A DNA stretch of 8,435 bases from Candidatus Altimarinota bacterium (GCA_020630245.1 JAHDBZ010000010.1:6718-15152), one strand, 5' to 3'; positions 1 to 7,596 are shown, numbered from the stretch's first letter. Notes: a model not told the origin generated them from the letters alone. Program-made: numbers and translations.

Positions 1-99
1 TTAATGATTACAGAATCGATCACTCCTCCATCACTTTTATTAGACGTAAAAGAACATCCCAGTAACAATAGAGTACACACACCGACGATTAAAAATCTC

Positions 100-3051
100 A
101 TGTCAGAAAATTATCAACGTTCTTTTGATAGACTAAACCCCGCTCAGCGTCAAGCCGTTGAGACGATTTACGGACCGGTTTTGGTGGTGGCCGGACCCGG
201 AACCGGTAAGACGCAACTCTTGACTACTCGCATTGCGCACATCCTAAAGACTACCGATGTCGGCCCAGGGGGTATCCTGTGTCTAACGTTTACTGAAAGC
301 GGCGCCACTGAAATGCGGCGACGGCTCCAGCAGTGGATCGGGGCCGAGGCCTATCGCGTACGGATTCAGACCTTTCATGGTTTTTGCGACTCGGTACTCC
401 AGGAGTACCCGCAGTTTTTTCCGACGGAAGTCGGAGAGTTTAGTCTCGCCGACGATCTCGAGCGAGCGCTTATTTATCGCGCTATTATTGACGCCAAGAC
501 CTGGCAGTACCTCAAGCCTTTTAATGACAAGTACTACTACCAACGCGCTTTCTTGTCGGCGGTATCACAACTCAAGCGAGAAAACTTTACACCGGACTCG
601 CTAAGAATGGCTATTCCAGCAGAAAAAGAACGCCGTCTCCAAGACCCGGATAATTTTTACAAACGAGACAGTAAATACGGAAAAAAAGGCGATCTCAAGG
701 CCGGCATTGCTGACAAAATAGATAAGGTAATCGGGAAGATGACAGAACTAGCCGACCTCTGGGAGGCTTTTGAGACCGCTAAACGACAACAAAAAAAGTA
801 TGACTTCGATGACCAGATCTACTGGGTTCTGCAGTCCATAAAAAACCATCCCGAACTCAAATCTGAGCTGCAGGAACGGTTTCAATTTATCCTCGTAGAC
901 GAATACCAAGATACCAATAACTCCCAAAACCAAATCCTCTGGGAGCTATCGGACTACTTCGACGATCCAAATCTCTTCGCGGTGGGAGATGATGACCAGG
1001 CCATTTACCGCTTTCAGGGAGCCAGCCTTAAAAATATTCTCGATTTTGAAACCCGTTTTCCCAAGACCCAGCGGGTCACGCTTTCAGAAAACTATCGCTC
1101 AGCGCAGAGCATCCTCGATGCGAGTTACCATAGTGTGGGAAAAAACCTAGAACGACTGGATAACTCTAAGTCTTTGCAGGCAAGCGGGGACAACAAAGCT
1201 GTCACCGGACAGATCCACCAGGCAGAATTTTTGTCTCGTAGCTCCGAGCTCATCTGGCTTAGCCAGCAGATCAAAACCTGTCTAAAAAACGGCACCAAGC
1301 CGCAAGACATTGCAATCCTCGTTCGTGAAAATCGTGAAGCTCGAGAGATCACTCGTTACCTCGAACAATTTGGCGTCCGCGTGAGCAATCGAGCGCTTGA
1401 TAATCTATTTGAAGATCCCTTGGTGCTTAATTTTGTCGAGCTGCTGCATGTCTGGCTGGAGCCAGGTCTCGATCACGCTTTTTACCAAGTCTTACACGCC
1501 CCGCACTGGAAGCTAGATCCCGAAGTATTACTGGATATCCACCTGCAAGCTCGCAACCGTAAATCTAGTATTGCAGAGCAACTCAAGGACAATTCCGATC
1601 CAGCGCTGCAAAAAATATGGAAACTGATCAGTACTTCTCGCAAGGATTATGCTGGGGCTGCTCCACTGGTGGTCGCTGAGAAGTTATTTCACCACACCGG
1701 ACTGGCCAACTGGATTAATCGACCCGGAAACAGTGAGCAAATGTCACAACTCCAAAAATTTAAAAAGCTCTTTGCCTGGCTCGACCACCACCAAAACTTC
1801 TCACTGCCAGAAGTGCTCGATCGTATTACCCTGCATCAAGAGTTAGAGGTTCCGGTCTTCCCAGATCCGCTTCCTAGCGATCTGCAGGCCGTCCAAGTCA
1901 TGACTACCCATCGCGCCAAGGGATTGGAATTTGAGATCGTCTTCATTCCCGGTCTGCTTGATCGAGTCTGGGGCAATAAGCGTCGCCGGCAACTCATCCC
2001 CCTTCCACAGATCACTGAACAGTCTCATGATCCCAACGAAGATGAACGACGGTTGTTTTTTGTAGCCCTGACCCGCGCCAAGCAGCAAATTTTTTGCTCG
2101 TATGCCCAGCAAGATCTCAGTGGGCGGGAGCGATTACCAGCCGAGTTTTGGCACGAGGTTCCAGAATCTCTAGTAACAACCATCGACACCGATCAAGCCG
2201 AGGCAGAGGCACAAGCGCTGCTACCAGTCTTTTTCCAAACCCCAGACACGCCTGTCTTCACGGGCAATGAACAGACGATCCTACGCAAACTCGTAGCCAA
2301 TTTTGTCTGGTCAGCCTCCAGCCTGCAAAACTATCTCGACTGTCCGCGAAAATTTTTGTATCTCAATCTACTCAAAGTTCCCACGCCCAGTAAATCTATC
2401 TTTGGCTATGGATCCGCGATGCATGAAGCACTGGAAAAATTCTTGCAACAATATCGCATGACGGGAAAAGGTGAAGTAGCTCGACTCCTAGAACACTTCG
2501 ACCAAGCCTTAAAATCCCAAAATCTAACGACCCTAGAGCGCCAGGAGGCCCTGGCTCATGGCCAAGAAATCCTGGCCAATTACCACTCACAGGTCCTACA
2601 AGCACAACTCGAAGGAAGCCAGCATTGGCTTTTCGAAGCTGACTTCCGCACTGAGCTCCAAGACATCCCGGTCTACGGACGAGTTGATAAAGTAGAATTG
2701 AGTGAAGATAAAGCCGCCGGACTCCTTGTAGATTACAAATCTGGAAAGCCCAAAAAAATTGTCCCGGGCGAGCGACTCTGGCGACAGCTCGTCTTCTACG
2801 ATCTACTAGTAAATAATACTCCTAAACTTTCCTGGAAAGCGACTGGTCTTGAACTTGAATGGCTGACCCCTGACCTCAAAGGACGCTTTGTTCGTACGCC
2901 ACTACAGATTACGGATGAAGATCGTGCACAGGTAATCGAAGAACTCAAGAGGGCGCACGAAAAACTGCAACAGCTCGAATTTCCGATGATCGAAAACCCG
3001 AACCAAGACCCAGAGATCGACTATTGGCAATCTTTTGGTCGTAATATTTAA
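100..3051 (+). CDS. UvrD/PcrA-type superfamily 1 helicase fused to a RecB-like PD-(D/E)XK nuclease
   Basis: An ATP-driven DNA helicase-nuclease, probably for double-strand-break end processing like AddAB/AdnAB/RecBCD. Residues are numbered from the upstream ATG at 4. The helicase motifs appear in order: Q motif LNPAQRQAV (44-52), Walker A GPGTGKT (64-70), Ia LTFTESGATEM (94-104), TFHGF (123-127), Walker B ILVDEYQDT (296-304), III VGDDDQAIYRFQGA (327-340), IV LSENYRS (360-366), V TTHRAKGLEFE (634-644) and VI ERRLFFVALTRAKQQ (681-695). The nuclease follows with LDCPRKFLY (779-787), H807, GRVDKVE with D895, VDYKSG with D910 and K912, and QLVFY (928-932). All catalytic positions look intact. The Fe-S cysteines of AddB/AdnB nucleases are absent; only C780 remains. 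Homology begins near residue 43, so I prefer the ATG at 100 over the one at 4. The frame is open to the window edge, so an upstream start cannot be excluded. No Shine-Dalgarno precedes either ATG. The methyltransferase gene follows after 3 bp. Confidence 0.93.
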   Translation: MSENYQRSFDRLNPAQRQAVETIYGPVLVVAGPGTGKTQLLTTRIAHILKTTDVGPGGILCLTFTESGATEMRRRLQQWIGAEAYRVRIQTFHGFCDSVLQEYPQFFPTEVGEFSLADDLERALIYRAIIDAKTWQYLKPFNDKYYYQRAFLSAVSQLKRENFTPDSLRMAIPAEKERRLQDPDNFYKRDSKYGKKGDLKAGIADKIDKVIGKMTELADLWEAFETAKRQQKKYDFDDQIYWVLQSIKNHPELKSELQERFQFILVDEYQDTNNSQNQILWELSDYFDDPNLFAVGDDDQAIYRFQGASLKNILDFETRFPKTQRVTLSENYRSAQSILDASYHSVGKNLERLDNSKSLQASGDNKAVTGQIHQAEFLSRSSELIWLSQQIKTCLKNGTKPQDIAILVRENREAREITRYLEQFGVRVSNRALDNLFEDPLVLNFVELLHVWLEPGLDHAFYQVLHAPHWKLDPEVLLDIHLQARNRKSSIAEQLKDNSDPALQKIWKLISTSRKDYAGAAPLVVAEKLFHHTGLANWINRPGNSEQMSQLQKFKKLFAWLDHHQNFSLPEVLDRITLHQELEVPVFPDPLPSDLQAVQVMTTHRAKGLEFEIVFIPGLLDRVWGNKRRRQLIPLPQITEQSHDPNEDERRLFFVALTRAKQQIFCSYAQQDLSGRERLPAEFWHEVPESLVTTIDTDQAEAEAQALLPVFFQTPDTPVFTGNEQTILRKLVANFVWSASSLQNYLDCPRKFLYLNLLKVPTPSKSIFGYGSAMHEALEKFLQQYRMTGKGEVARLLEHFDQALKSQNLTTLERQEALAHGQEILANYHSQVLQAQLEGSQHWLFEADFRTELQDIPVYGRVDKVELSEDKAAGLLVDYKSGKPKKIVPGERLWRQLVFYDLLVNNTPKLSWKATGLELEWLTPDLKGRFVRTPLQITDEDRAQVIEELKRAHEKLQQLEFPMIENPNQDPEIDYWQSFGRNI

Positions 3052-3054
3052 CCG

Positions 3055-3579
3055 ATGTGGATCGATATTTTTCTGCTCATTTTCACGATCCTACTAACCC
3101 TGGCTTCGATCGTATTTGCCTATGCAGGCTACCACATCATTCGGCACAAGGTACCCTCTATTCCTTCCGGACACAAAACGACCAACACTATGATCCGACA
3201 CGCCAAAATTCAACCTGGTGATAAAGTCTATGATCTGGGTTGTGGCTTTGGAGGGCTCTTATTTCAGGCATATAAAATCCAACCCAAAGCTATTTACACG
3301 GGGTTTGAAGTTGTCGAACCGATTCTGTGGTGGGCACGCATAAAAGCTCGCCTTTCAAACACTAAAATAAAATTTAAGGTAGGAGATTTTTTTACCCAGG
3401 ATCTTAGTCGGGCTGACATTGTTTTTTGTTATCTCTGGCCCTCAATCATGGAACGCGTGGAACGCGAAATCTGGCCGACTCTTAAGCCAGGGGCCGTCAT
3501 AATTTCTAATGCCTTTCCCTTGCCAAATGTGTCGGCAGAAAGGCACGACGGAAGGGTTTATGCGTATCGGAAAGACTAG
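3055..3579 (+). CDS. Membrane-anchored class I SAM-dependent methyltransferase (aKMT/FAM173-like)
   Basis: A 174-residue protein. Residues 4-28 form one hydrophobic segment, probably a membrane anchor, followed by a basic HHIIRHK-like stretch that suggests a cytoplasmic catalytic domain. The Rossmann methyltransferase motifs are VYDLGCGFGG (58-67, SAM-binding motif I), the acidic strand end FEVVEP (84-89, E85), VGDFF (109-113), DIVFCYLW (121-128) and LKPGAVIISNAFPLP (143-157). The short size, N-terminal anchor and late FPLP motif resemble the aKMT/FAM173 (ATPSCKMT) protein-lysine methyltransferases. The methyltransferase fold is clear; lysine as the target is inference. The gene starts 3 bp after the helicase stop without a ribosome-binding site, so it is probably co-transcribed and translationally coupled with the helicase. 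Its TAG stop shares a CTAG with the stop of the convergent PlsX-like gene. Confidence 0.82.
   Translation: MWIDIFLLIFTILLTLASIVFAYAGYHIIRHKVPSIPSGHKTTNTMIRHAKIQPGDKVYDLGCGFGGLLFQAYKIQPKAIYTGFEVVEPILWWARIKARLSNTKIKFKVGDFFTQDLSRADIVFCYLWPSIMERVEREIWPTLKPGAVIISNAFPLPNVSAERHDGRVYAYRKD
3576..3579. other. Shared CTAG: overlapping TAG stops of two convergent genes
   Basis: The palindrome CTAG supplies the plus-strand stop (TAG at 3577-3579) of the methyltransferase and the minus-strand stop (TAG read from 3578 to 3576) of the PlsX-like gene. The two coding regions overlap tail to tail, leaving no room for a terminator between them. The only nearby hairpin is a 4-bp AGCG/CGCT stem (3578-3589) without a T-tract, too weak to call a terminator. 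Each transcript probably runs into the opposing gene. Confidence 0.9.
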
Positions 3580-4841
3580 CGATACCGCTCGTGCAAATAT
3601 TCTAGCGCCTGCAGAGTGTCTTCTGTTTTGGCTTTTCCATGCCCGATCCAGACTTCGCCACTCTTTATGTGTTGTAACCGCGCTATTCCAACCGCTGACT
3701 TTTGGGCTCTGCGGATTCCAGGAAGTTTTGCGATCGTACTTAGTTTAAAGATTCGAGACCGAAAGAATCCTTTCATTATCTTGGCGGTGGCTGGCGTTAC
3801 CAAGGCCGGCCCATCATGGTCAATAAACTCCCCTGGTTCTAAATACCCTAGATCGTGTTCTTCTTTAAAATTTCTTAAAGCCTTCGTTCCTTTTGAAGCC
3901 TCCGTACCATTAGAAAGAACCCTCGCTTCCAAATCATAAATATCATGTTGGAGCTGCAACCCTTCTTGCGAAGAAACCAGCGGCCATATTTTCCCCATCA
4001 TTGCCTGACGATCTTGCCAGATAAGTTTTGGCAGGCCTCGTTTTTTTTCTTTTAGAAACGCTTCAATAGCTTTTAGATAAATATTCCCGCTAAATCCATT
4101 CCCCAAAATTACATCTGGCTTCTCTCCTCGAAGTCCTAGAAAAGCGAGTACATCAAAATCAACGAATTGATAGTCCAAACCTGCCTCTGTGGCAAAACCT
4201 GAGATGGATTCGCGAATCTCTGTTTCAGGCAAATTATCATCTGGCAAAATCGAAACCTTGGGTCTCTCTTTTCCCGCTGCTTCGTGCAGAGTCCGAAACA
4301 TTGGTTGATAATTTTTTGCTTTAAACTCAGCCCGAAAACCTAAATCACCGATCCAAACCCCTGGTACAATCTCTCGAGCGATGAAAGGCGTGCCTTTTTC
4401 TGCGTCTGCCTGACGCATATGTGAACGCCCCATAAAGGCGGTAGAGCCATTACTAAAATCAGCCACTACCTCTGGTCGTTTTAAGACTTCTGACATCACG
4501 TCAATAGCGGTGCCCGGTTGATTGCTACTTGATTTCATATCTGCCTGTCTTTCGACAGACATCACTCGAATAAAGCTCTCAAAATCTTCATAACCAACAC
4601 GTCCGCTATCGCGCACTTTGCCGAGGGAGGCATTAAGCTCCTGTGGTCTTCCTAACAGCACAAAACCTACATCTTGACTCACTAGCCGCGGCAGATTTGC
4701 GATTAAGAATTGTTCCCAGGCTGCATTATTATTCGGCGCAGCGTCACCACTATAACCACCTCGTTCCGTTCCTGGAACGGCGTCTCCTCCGAGCATATCG
4801 ACGGCGATCCATTTGTTTCGGCTGCTCAAATCTAAATCCAT
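3576..4841 (-). CDS. Divergent PlsX-like protein (phosphate acyltransferase family)
   Basis: A 421-residue protein related to PlsX, the enzyme that makes acyl-phosphate from acyl-ACP for phospholipid synthesis. Visible family landmarks are IAVDMLGGDAVPG (12-24; canonical DAMGGD), VGFVLLG (58-64), a substituted NGSTAF (131-136; canonical GNTGAL), VWIGDLGFRAE (162-172; canonical LLDVGAN), RPKVSILP (193-200), PDVILGNGFSGNIYLK (242-257; canonical DGFTGNVxLK) and a C-terminal GEVWIGHGKA (395-404; canonical VIIAHGSS). Two oddities stand out. The chain is about 90 residues longer than usual PlsX (about 330), with the extra length between residues 260 and 385. Several signature residues are also changed, including the D of DGF to N. 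It may be a remote PlsX or a fold paralogue with another substrate. The start is the only sensible ATG, 57 bp downstream of the peroxiredoxin stop, with no Shine-Dalgarno. It is the last gene of the minus-strand block. Confidence 0.7.
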   Translation of the reverse strand: MDLDLSSRNKWIAVDMLGGDAVPGTERGGYSGDAAPNNNAAWEQFLIANLPRLVSQDVGFVLLGRPQELNASLGKVRDSGRVGYEDFESFIRVMSVERQADMKSSSNQPGTAIDVMSEVLKRPEVVADFSNGSTAFMGRSHMRQADAEKGTPFIAREIVPGVWIGDLGFRAEFKAKNYQPMFRTLHEAAGKERPKVSILPDDNLPETEIRESISGFATEAGLDYQFVDFDVLAFLGLRGEKPDVILGNGFSGNIYLKAIEAFLKEKKRGLPKLIWQDRQAMMGKIWPLVSSQEGLQLQHDIYDLEARVLSNGTEASKGTKALRNFKEEHDLGYLEPGEFIDHDGPALVTPATAKIMKGFFRSRIFKLSTIAKLPGIRRAQKSAVGIARLQHIKSGEVWIGHGKAKTEDTLQALEYLHERYR

Positions 4842-4898
4842 ACAATCTCAGACGATTAATTCAAAAAAATGATTAACACTTTGTCTCAAAAAAATCAA
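4842..4898 (-). promoter_or_regulatory. AT-rich spacer upstream of the PlsX-like gene with a duplicated A-tract
   Basis: This 57-bp gap is the largest within the minus-strand block. TCAAAAAAAT occurs twice exactly (4861-4870 and 4886-4895), 25 bp start to start, and GATTAA also occurs twice (4854-4859 and 4871-4876). No good -35/-10 pair, G+C-rich hairpin or ribosome-binding site is evident. It could hold a weak internal promoter, but nothing here proves one. Confidence 0.3.
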
Positions 4899-5342
4899 CT
4901 AAAGCCCCTGACAAGTTTCTAAAACAGTCGTTACGTGACCTGGAACTTTTACCTTCCGCCACTCATGCAGGATCTCACTGTTAACAATGACAAATGTCGA
5001 TCGCTCAATTCCCATATACTTTTTCCCGTACATTGATTTTTCTTTCCAGGCTCCCAGCGCGTCGATAAATTTTGTACTTTCATCAGACAGTAGCGGGAAA
5101 GTTAGGTTTTCTTTGGCGCAGAATTTTTCATGAGAAACAATCGAATCCTTAGACAAACCAAAGATTTCAAACCCTAGATCAGAAAACTGTGTTTTGTGCG
5201 CTTCGAAGTCATTGGATTCAAGCGTACAACCAGAAGTCATATCTTTGGGATAGAGATAGAGCACGATTTTTTTATCGAACCAGTCCTGATCAGTGTAGGT
5301 TTGGCCGTCGGAAGCTGGGAGTGAAAAAGCAGGGAGTTTCAT
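4899..5342 (-). CDS. bcp: Thiol peroxidase, PrxQ/Bcp-type peroxiredoxin
   Basis: A 147-residue cytosolic peroxiredoxin that reduces H2O2 and organic hydroperoxides using a thiol donor such as thioredoxin. The thioredoxin fold is full length. The active site is YPKDMTSGCT (31-40) with T36 and peroxidatic C39; the conserved arginine is R114 in GIERSTFVI, and FPLLSDE lies at 82-88. The common Bcp resolving cysteine five residues after C39 is absent (N44). C75 (KFCAKE) lies 36 residues after C39, the layout of PrxQ proteins whose resolving cysteine sits in helix alpha-3, so an atypical two-cysteine cycle C39-C75 is likely. C144 is a less likely partner. The gene starts 12 bp after the exonuclease gene on the same strand, with only an A-rich leader and no Shine-Dalgarno, so co-transcription is likely. 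Confidence 0.92.
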   Translation of the reverse strand: MKLPAFSLPASDGQTYTDQDWFDKKIVLYLYPKDMTSGCTLESNDFEAHKTQFSDLGFEIFGLSKDSIVSHEKFCAKENLTFPLLSDESTKFIDALGAWKEKSMYGKKYMGIERSTFVIVNSEILHEWRKVKVPGHVTTVLETCQGL

Positions 5343-5354
5343 AGATAATTTTTT

Positions 5355-7559
5355 TTACGACTTAAAAACTTTCTTCAGCACCGTTTTCCCCCAACGAGAA
5401 TTTTCCCGAGGGTCGAGCCAGATGACTTTTTTGAGGCCGTGGAAATTCCCTACCCGTCGGTGCAGATTAGCTACTAGCTGCGGCACCACCCACGTGTCCC
5501 ACCAGCTCTGTCCGCTTTGTTTCATAACTTCTTCGATCTTTTGCAGAAGTGGATGCGGAGCGCTAAAGGGGAACTTTTGTACGACCAGGGTATCGGCTTT
5601 GTAGTCAGATAGTTCTGGTTTAAGGATTTTTTGCGTGCAAAGGATCTGTTTCTTATCGAGATTTTTTTGCACAAGTTGCCAGAGCTTACCATTACCACCA
5701 GATACTTTTTCTCCAAAGATCGCGAAATATTCATCAGCAATGAAAGTCTGAGTAAGATCATCAAAACAGTGCCGCATCGTCTCGAGACTAGAAAAATTTA
5801 CGACCAAGTTTTGTTCTGTATCGCGATAAGCAGTCGCAATCTGTTCACTACAAAATTGGTTAAAGTCTGGCGAAGTGTGCGACATGAGATCTTTGGGGAT
5901 CTGCAGTTCCGCCGCAATCGCTTCAATGCCCACGTCTAATGAAGCACATTCATTGATCCCATAAAACACTCTCCAAAAAGCATTTTCGTCAGACAAAAAT
6001 GGATAGCGATGTGCCATAACCTTGGGGAAGTGTTCGAGTTTGTCTTTGAGCGCGCGCCAATCATCCGGGTGCCAGGCATGGAGACTCAGATTGCCAGAGT
6101 TAGGGAAGTAGGTAACCCAGCGCACCAGCTTTTCAGCGGGCTCGGTAAACCACTGCTGCCAGTAATCTTGTGATTCTGGACTCACAAATTTGGCAAATTC
6201 TTCCGCAAATTCTGGCAGTCGATCGGTGGCATCTAGCAACACCTTAGCGCCAAATGGTCCGATCTGATGACCCAGCTGGGGCTCAATAAAATCTCGACAA
6301 AAACGATGGATAAAAAACTGGGCGGCAGCCCCGGTCTCATTTTCTTGATTGAGAAAATTCGCTAGCGAAAGGGACTGTGTCGGAAAGTGAAGCAACTTGT
6401 CAGCCGTAAATTCGGCTTCATCAAAGATCAGCGTTCGATCCTGCAGCTCTGGTGCGTCGATAAAGCGAAACAAAGCATCTGGCGATAGAGCTAGAACGGG
6501 TTCTTCGGTCTTTTCTTTGAAAATTGCCTGGAAAGTCTCAGTTTGTGCATCTATCTGGCACACCTCACGCCAGAAACCCCGCATCTTAAAAAACAGATCA
6601 AAGAAAAACACGCCCCGAAATCCCAGGTGATGACGCAGCTGACACTGCAAATAAAACGTCGTTTCTAGGTTATCTAGTTGCCCTCGGTCGTTAACAAAAC
6701 CTGAAATTCTTTCTGGGGCAAAAACAACCTCCGGAGTGGGCAATTTGGCGACGTCTGCAAAATAATCAAGCTTCGGTGAAACGATTAAGCTCGGTTTACC
6801 AGTGTTGCCCAAAGTATTAGCCAGGGCGATCATTTTACTGGCCGAAGCTTGGTTTTCTCCCAGACGGAAGGCGTGGGGTTTTGTCGTATCGAGCTCAACC
6901 TCCAGCGTGTTTGCGGGTATTTGTGGAGCACTGTAGAAATTATCTTTTTGATAAAAGGCACTCTCCTGAACCCCTAAAGTGTCTAAAAATAATTGTTTGG
7001 CATACCAATCGGTATGATTGGCGAGCACCTCCTGCACAGACTCCAGGTAGCTCGTTGGCAAATCAGCAAGCTTGGTCATGAGAAGTTCAAACAAGTCTTT
7101 GCTGGCCAAGACATCACTCATAGCGCGATGCGCGTCGGCATGTTCAAACTTATATTTCTCTGACAGCACTTCCAGTGCATAGCTTTCTTCTAAGGGAAGT
7201 AAAATGCGAGCCAGCTCATGCGTATCAAGCCGTGGATTTCGAGACACATCAATCTCATTTCCGATCAAGAAACGAATATCAAAATCAATGTTGTGCCCCA
7301 CAATGACGCTGTCGCCTATGAGTTCTTGAATATTGCTTCGCTGTCCGACCAAGCTTTGTCCTTCGCGGTCTATTTCATCTTGAGTAATACCCGTTAGATG
7401 ACTGACAAAGTCTGAGAGCTCTGATTTGTCTGGGGCAAAAACCTGATCAAATTCAGCAATTTTCTCACCATCACGAAACCGCACAAAAGACACTTCGATA
7501 ATCGAATCCTCTTTGGGTTCAAATCCGGTGGTCTCTAAGTCTAGGAAGCATAAATCCAT
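5355..7559 (-). CDS. DEDDh 3'-5' exonuclease (DnaQ/PolC epsilon type) fused to a degenerate DinG-like helicase body
   Basis: Residues are numbered from the upstream ATG at 7628. Residues 24-185 form a complete DEDDh exonuclease: FLDLETTGF (28-36, D30 and E32), GHNIDFDIRFL (111-121, D115) and HRAMSD (167-172, H167 and D172). The rest resembles DinG/XPD superfamily 2 helicases: LIVSPK (281-286, motif Ia), LIFDEAE (400-406, in place of DEAH), VVNFSSLETMRHCFDDL (609-625, motif IV) and a C-terminal VIWLDPRENSRWGK (735-748). The P-loop is missing: the matching segment is ENQASASKM (258-266) where DinG has EAGTGTGKS. Motif VI QxxGRxxR reads RRVGNFHG (724-731). No four-cysteine Fe-S set is present. 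The exonuclease is probably active and the helicase dead. I chose the start at 7559 because the exonuclease strand begins MDLCFLDLE there and a -10-like TATACT sits just upstream; starting at 7628 would add 23 unconserved residues. The peroxiredoxin gene follows by 12 bp. Confidence 0.85.
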   Translation of the reverse strand: MDLCFLDLETTGFEPKEDSIIEVSFVRFRDGEKIAEFDQVFAPDKSELSDFVSHLTGITQDEIDREGQSLVGQRSNIQELIGDSVIVGHNIDFDIRFLIGNEIDVSRNPRLDTHELARILLPLEESYALEVLSEKYKFEHADAHRAMSDVLASKDLFELLMTKLADLPTSYLESVQEVLANHTDWYAKQLFLDTLGVQESAFYQKDNFYSAPQIPANTLEVELDTTKPHAFRLGENQASASKMIALANTLGNTGKPSLIVSPKLDYFADVAKLPTPEVVFAPERISGFVNDRGQLDNLETTFYLQCQLRHHLGFRGVFFFDLFFKMRGFWREVCQIDAQTETFQAIFKEKTEEPVLALSPDALFRFIDAPELQDRTLIFDEAEFTADKLLHFPTQSLSLANFLNQENETGAAAQFFIHRFCRDFIEPQLGHQIGPFGAKVLLDATDRLPEFAEEFAKFVSPESQDYWQQWFTEPAEKLVRWVTYFPNSGNLSLHAWHPDDWRALKDKLEHFPKVMAHRYPFLSDENAFWRVFYGINECASLDVGIEAIAAELQIPKDLMSHTSPDFNQFCSEQIATAYRDTEQNLVVNFSSLETMRHCFDDLTQTFIADEYFAIFGEKVSGGNGKLWQLVQKNLDKKQILCTQKILKPELSDYKADTLVVQKFPFSAPHPLLQKIEEVMKQSGQSWWDTWVVPQLVANLHRRVGNFHGLKKVIWLDPRENSRWGKTVLKKVFKS

Positions 7560-7566
7560 GTGGTCG

Positions 7567-7596
7567 AAGTATATCGTAGTTGGTGTTGAGTATCTA
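7567..7596 (-). promoter_or_regulatory. Candidate leaderless promoter of the exonuclease/DinG-like gene
   Basis: On the minus strand TATACT (7573 to 7568; 5 of 6 to TATAAT) lies 8 bp before the ATG at 7559, so transcription would begin at or beside the start codon. A weak -35-like TAGATA (7596 to 7591; 4 of 6) sits 17 bp upstream. This supports 7559 as the start, because the upstream ATG at 7628 would put the promoter inside the gene. It is a pattern match only. Confidence 0.45.

Noticed and set aside
4..99. N-terminal extension of the helicase from the ATG at 4
   Set aside because: The 32 extra residues have no helicase similarity and the Q motif starts soon after the ATG at 100. The stretch is more likely upstream DNA; a weak TAGACG (41-46)/AACAAT (64-69) pair there is too poor to call a promoter.
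3578..3589. AGCG-ATAC-CGCT hairpin as a terminator
   Set aside because: Only a 4-bp stem and no T-tract on either strand.
3616..3939. Plus-strand open frame of 107 codons
   Set aside because: Antisense to the PlsX-like C-terminus, where the minus-strand frame carries the conserved IGHG motif.
5631..5939. Plus-strand open frame of 102 codons
   Set aside because: Antisense to the DinG-like body, no start context and no similarity to a known fold.
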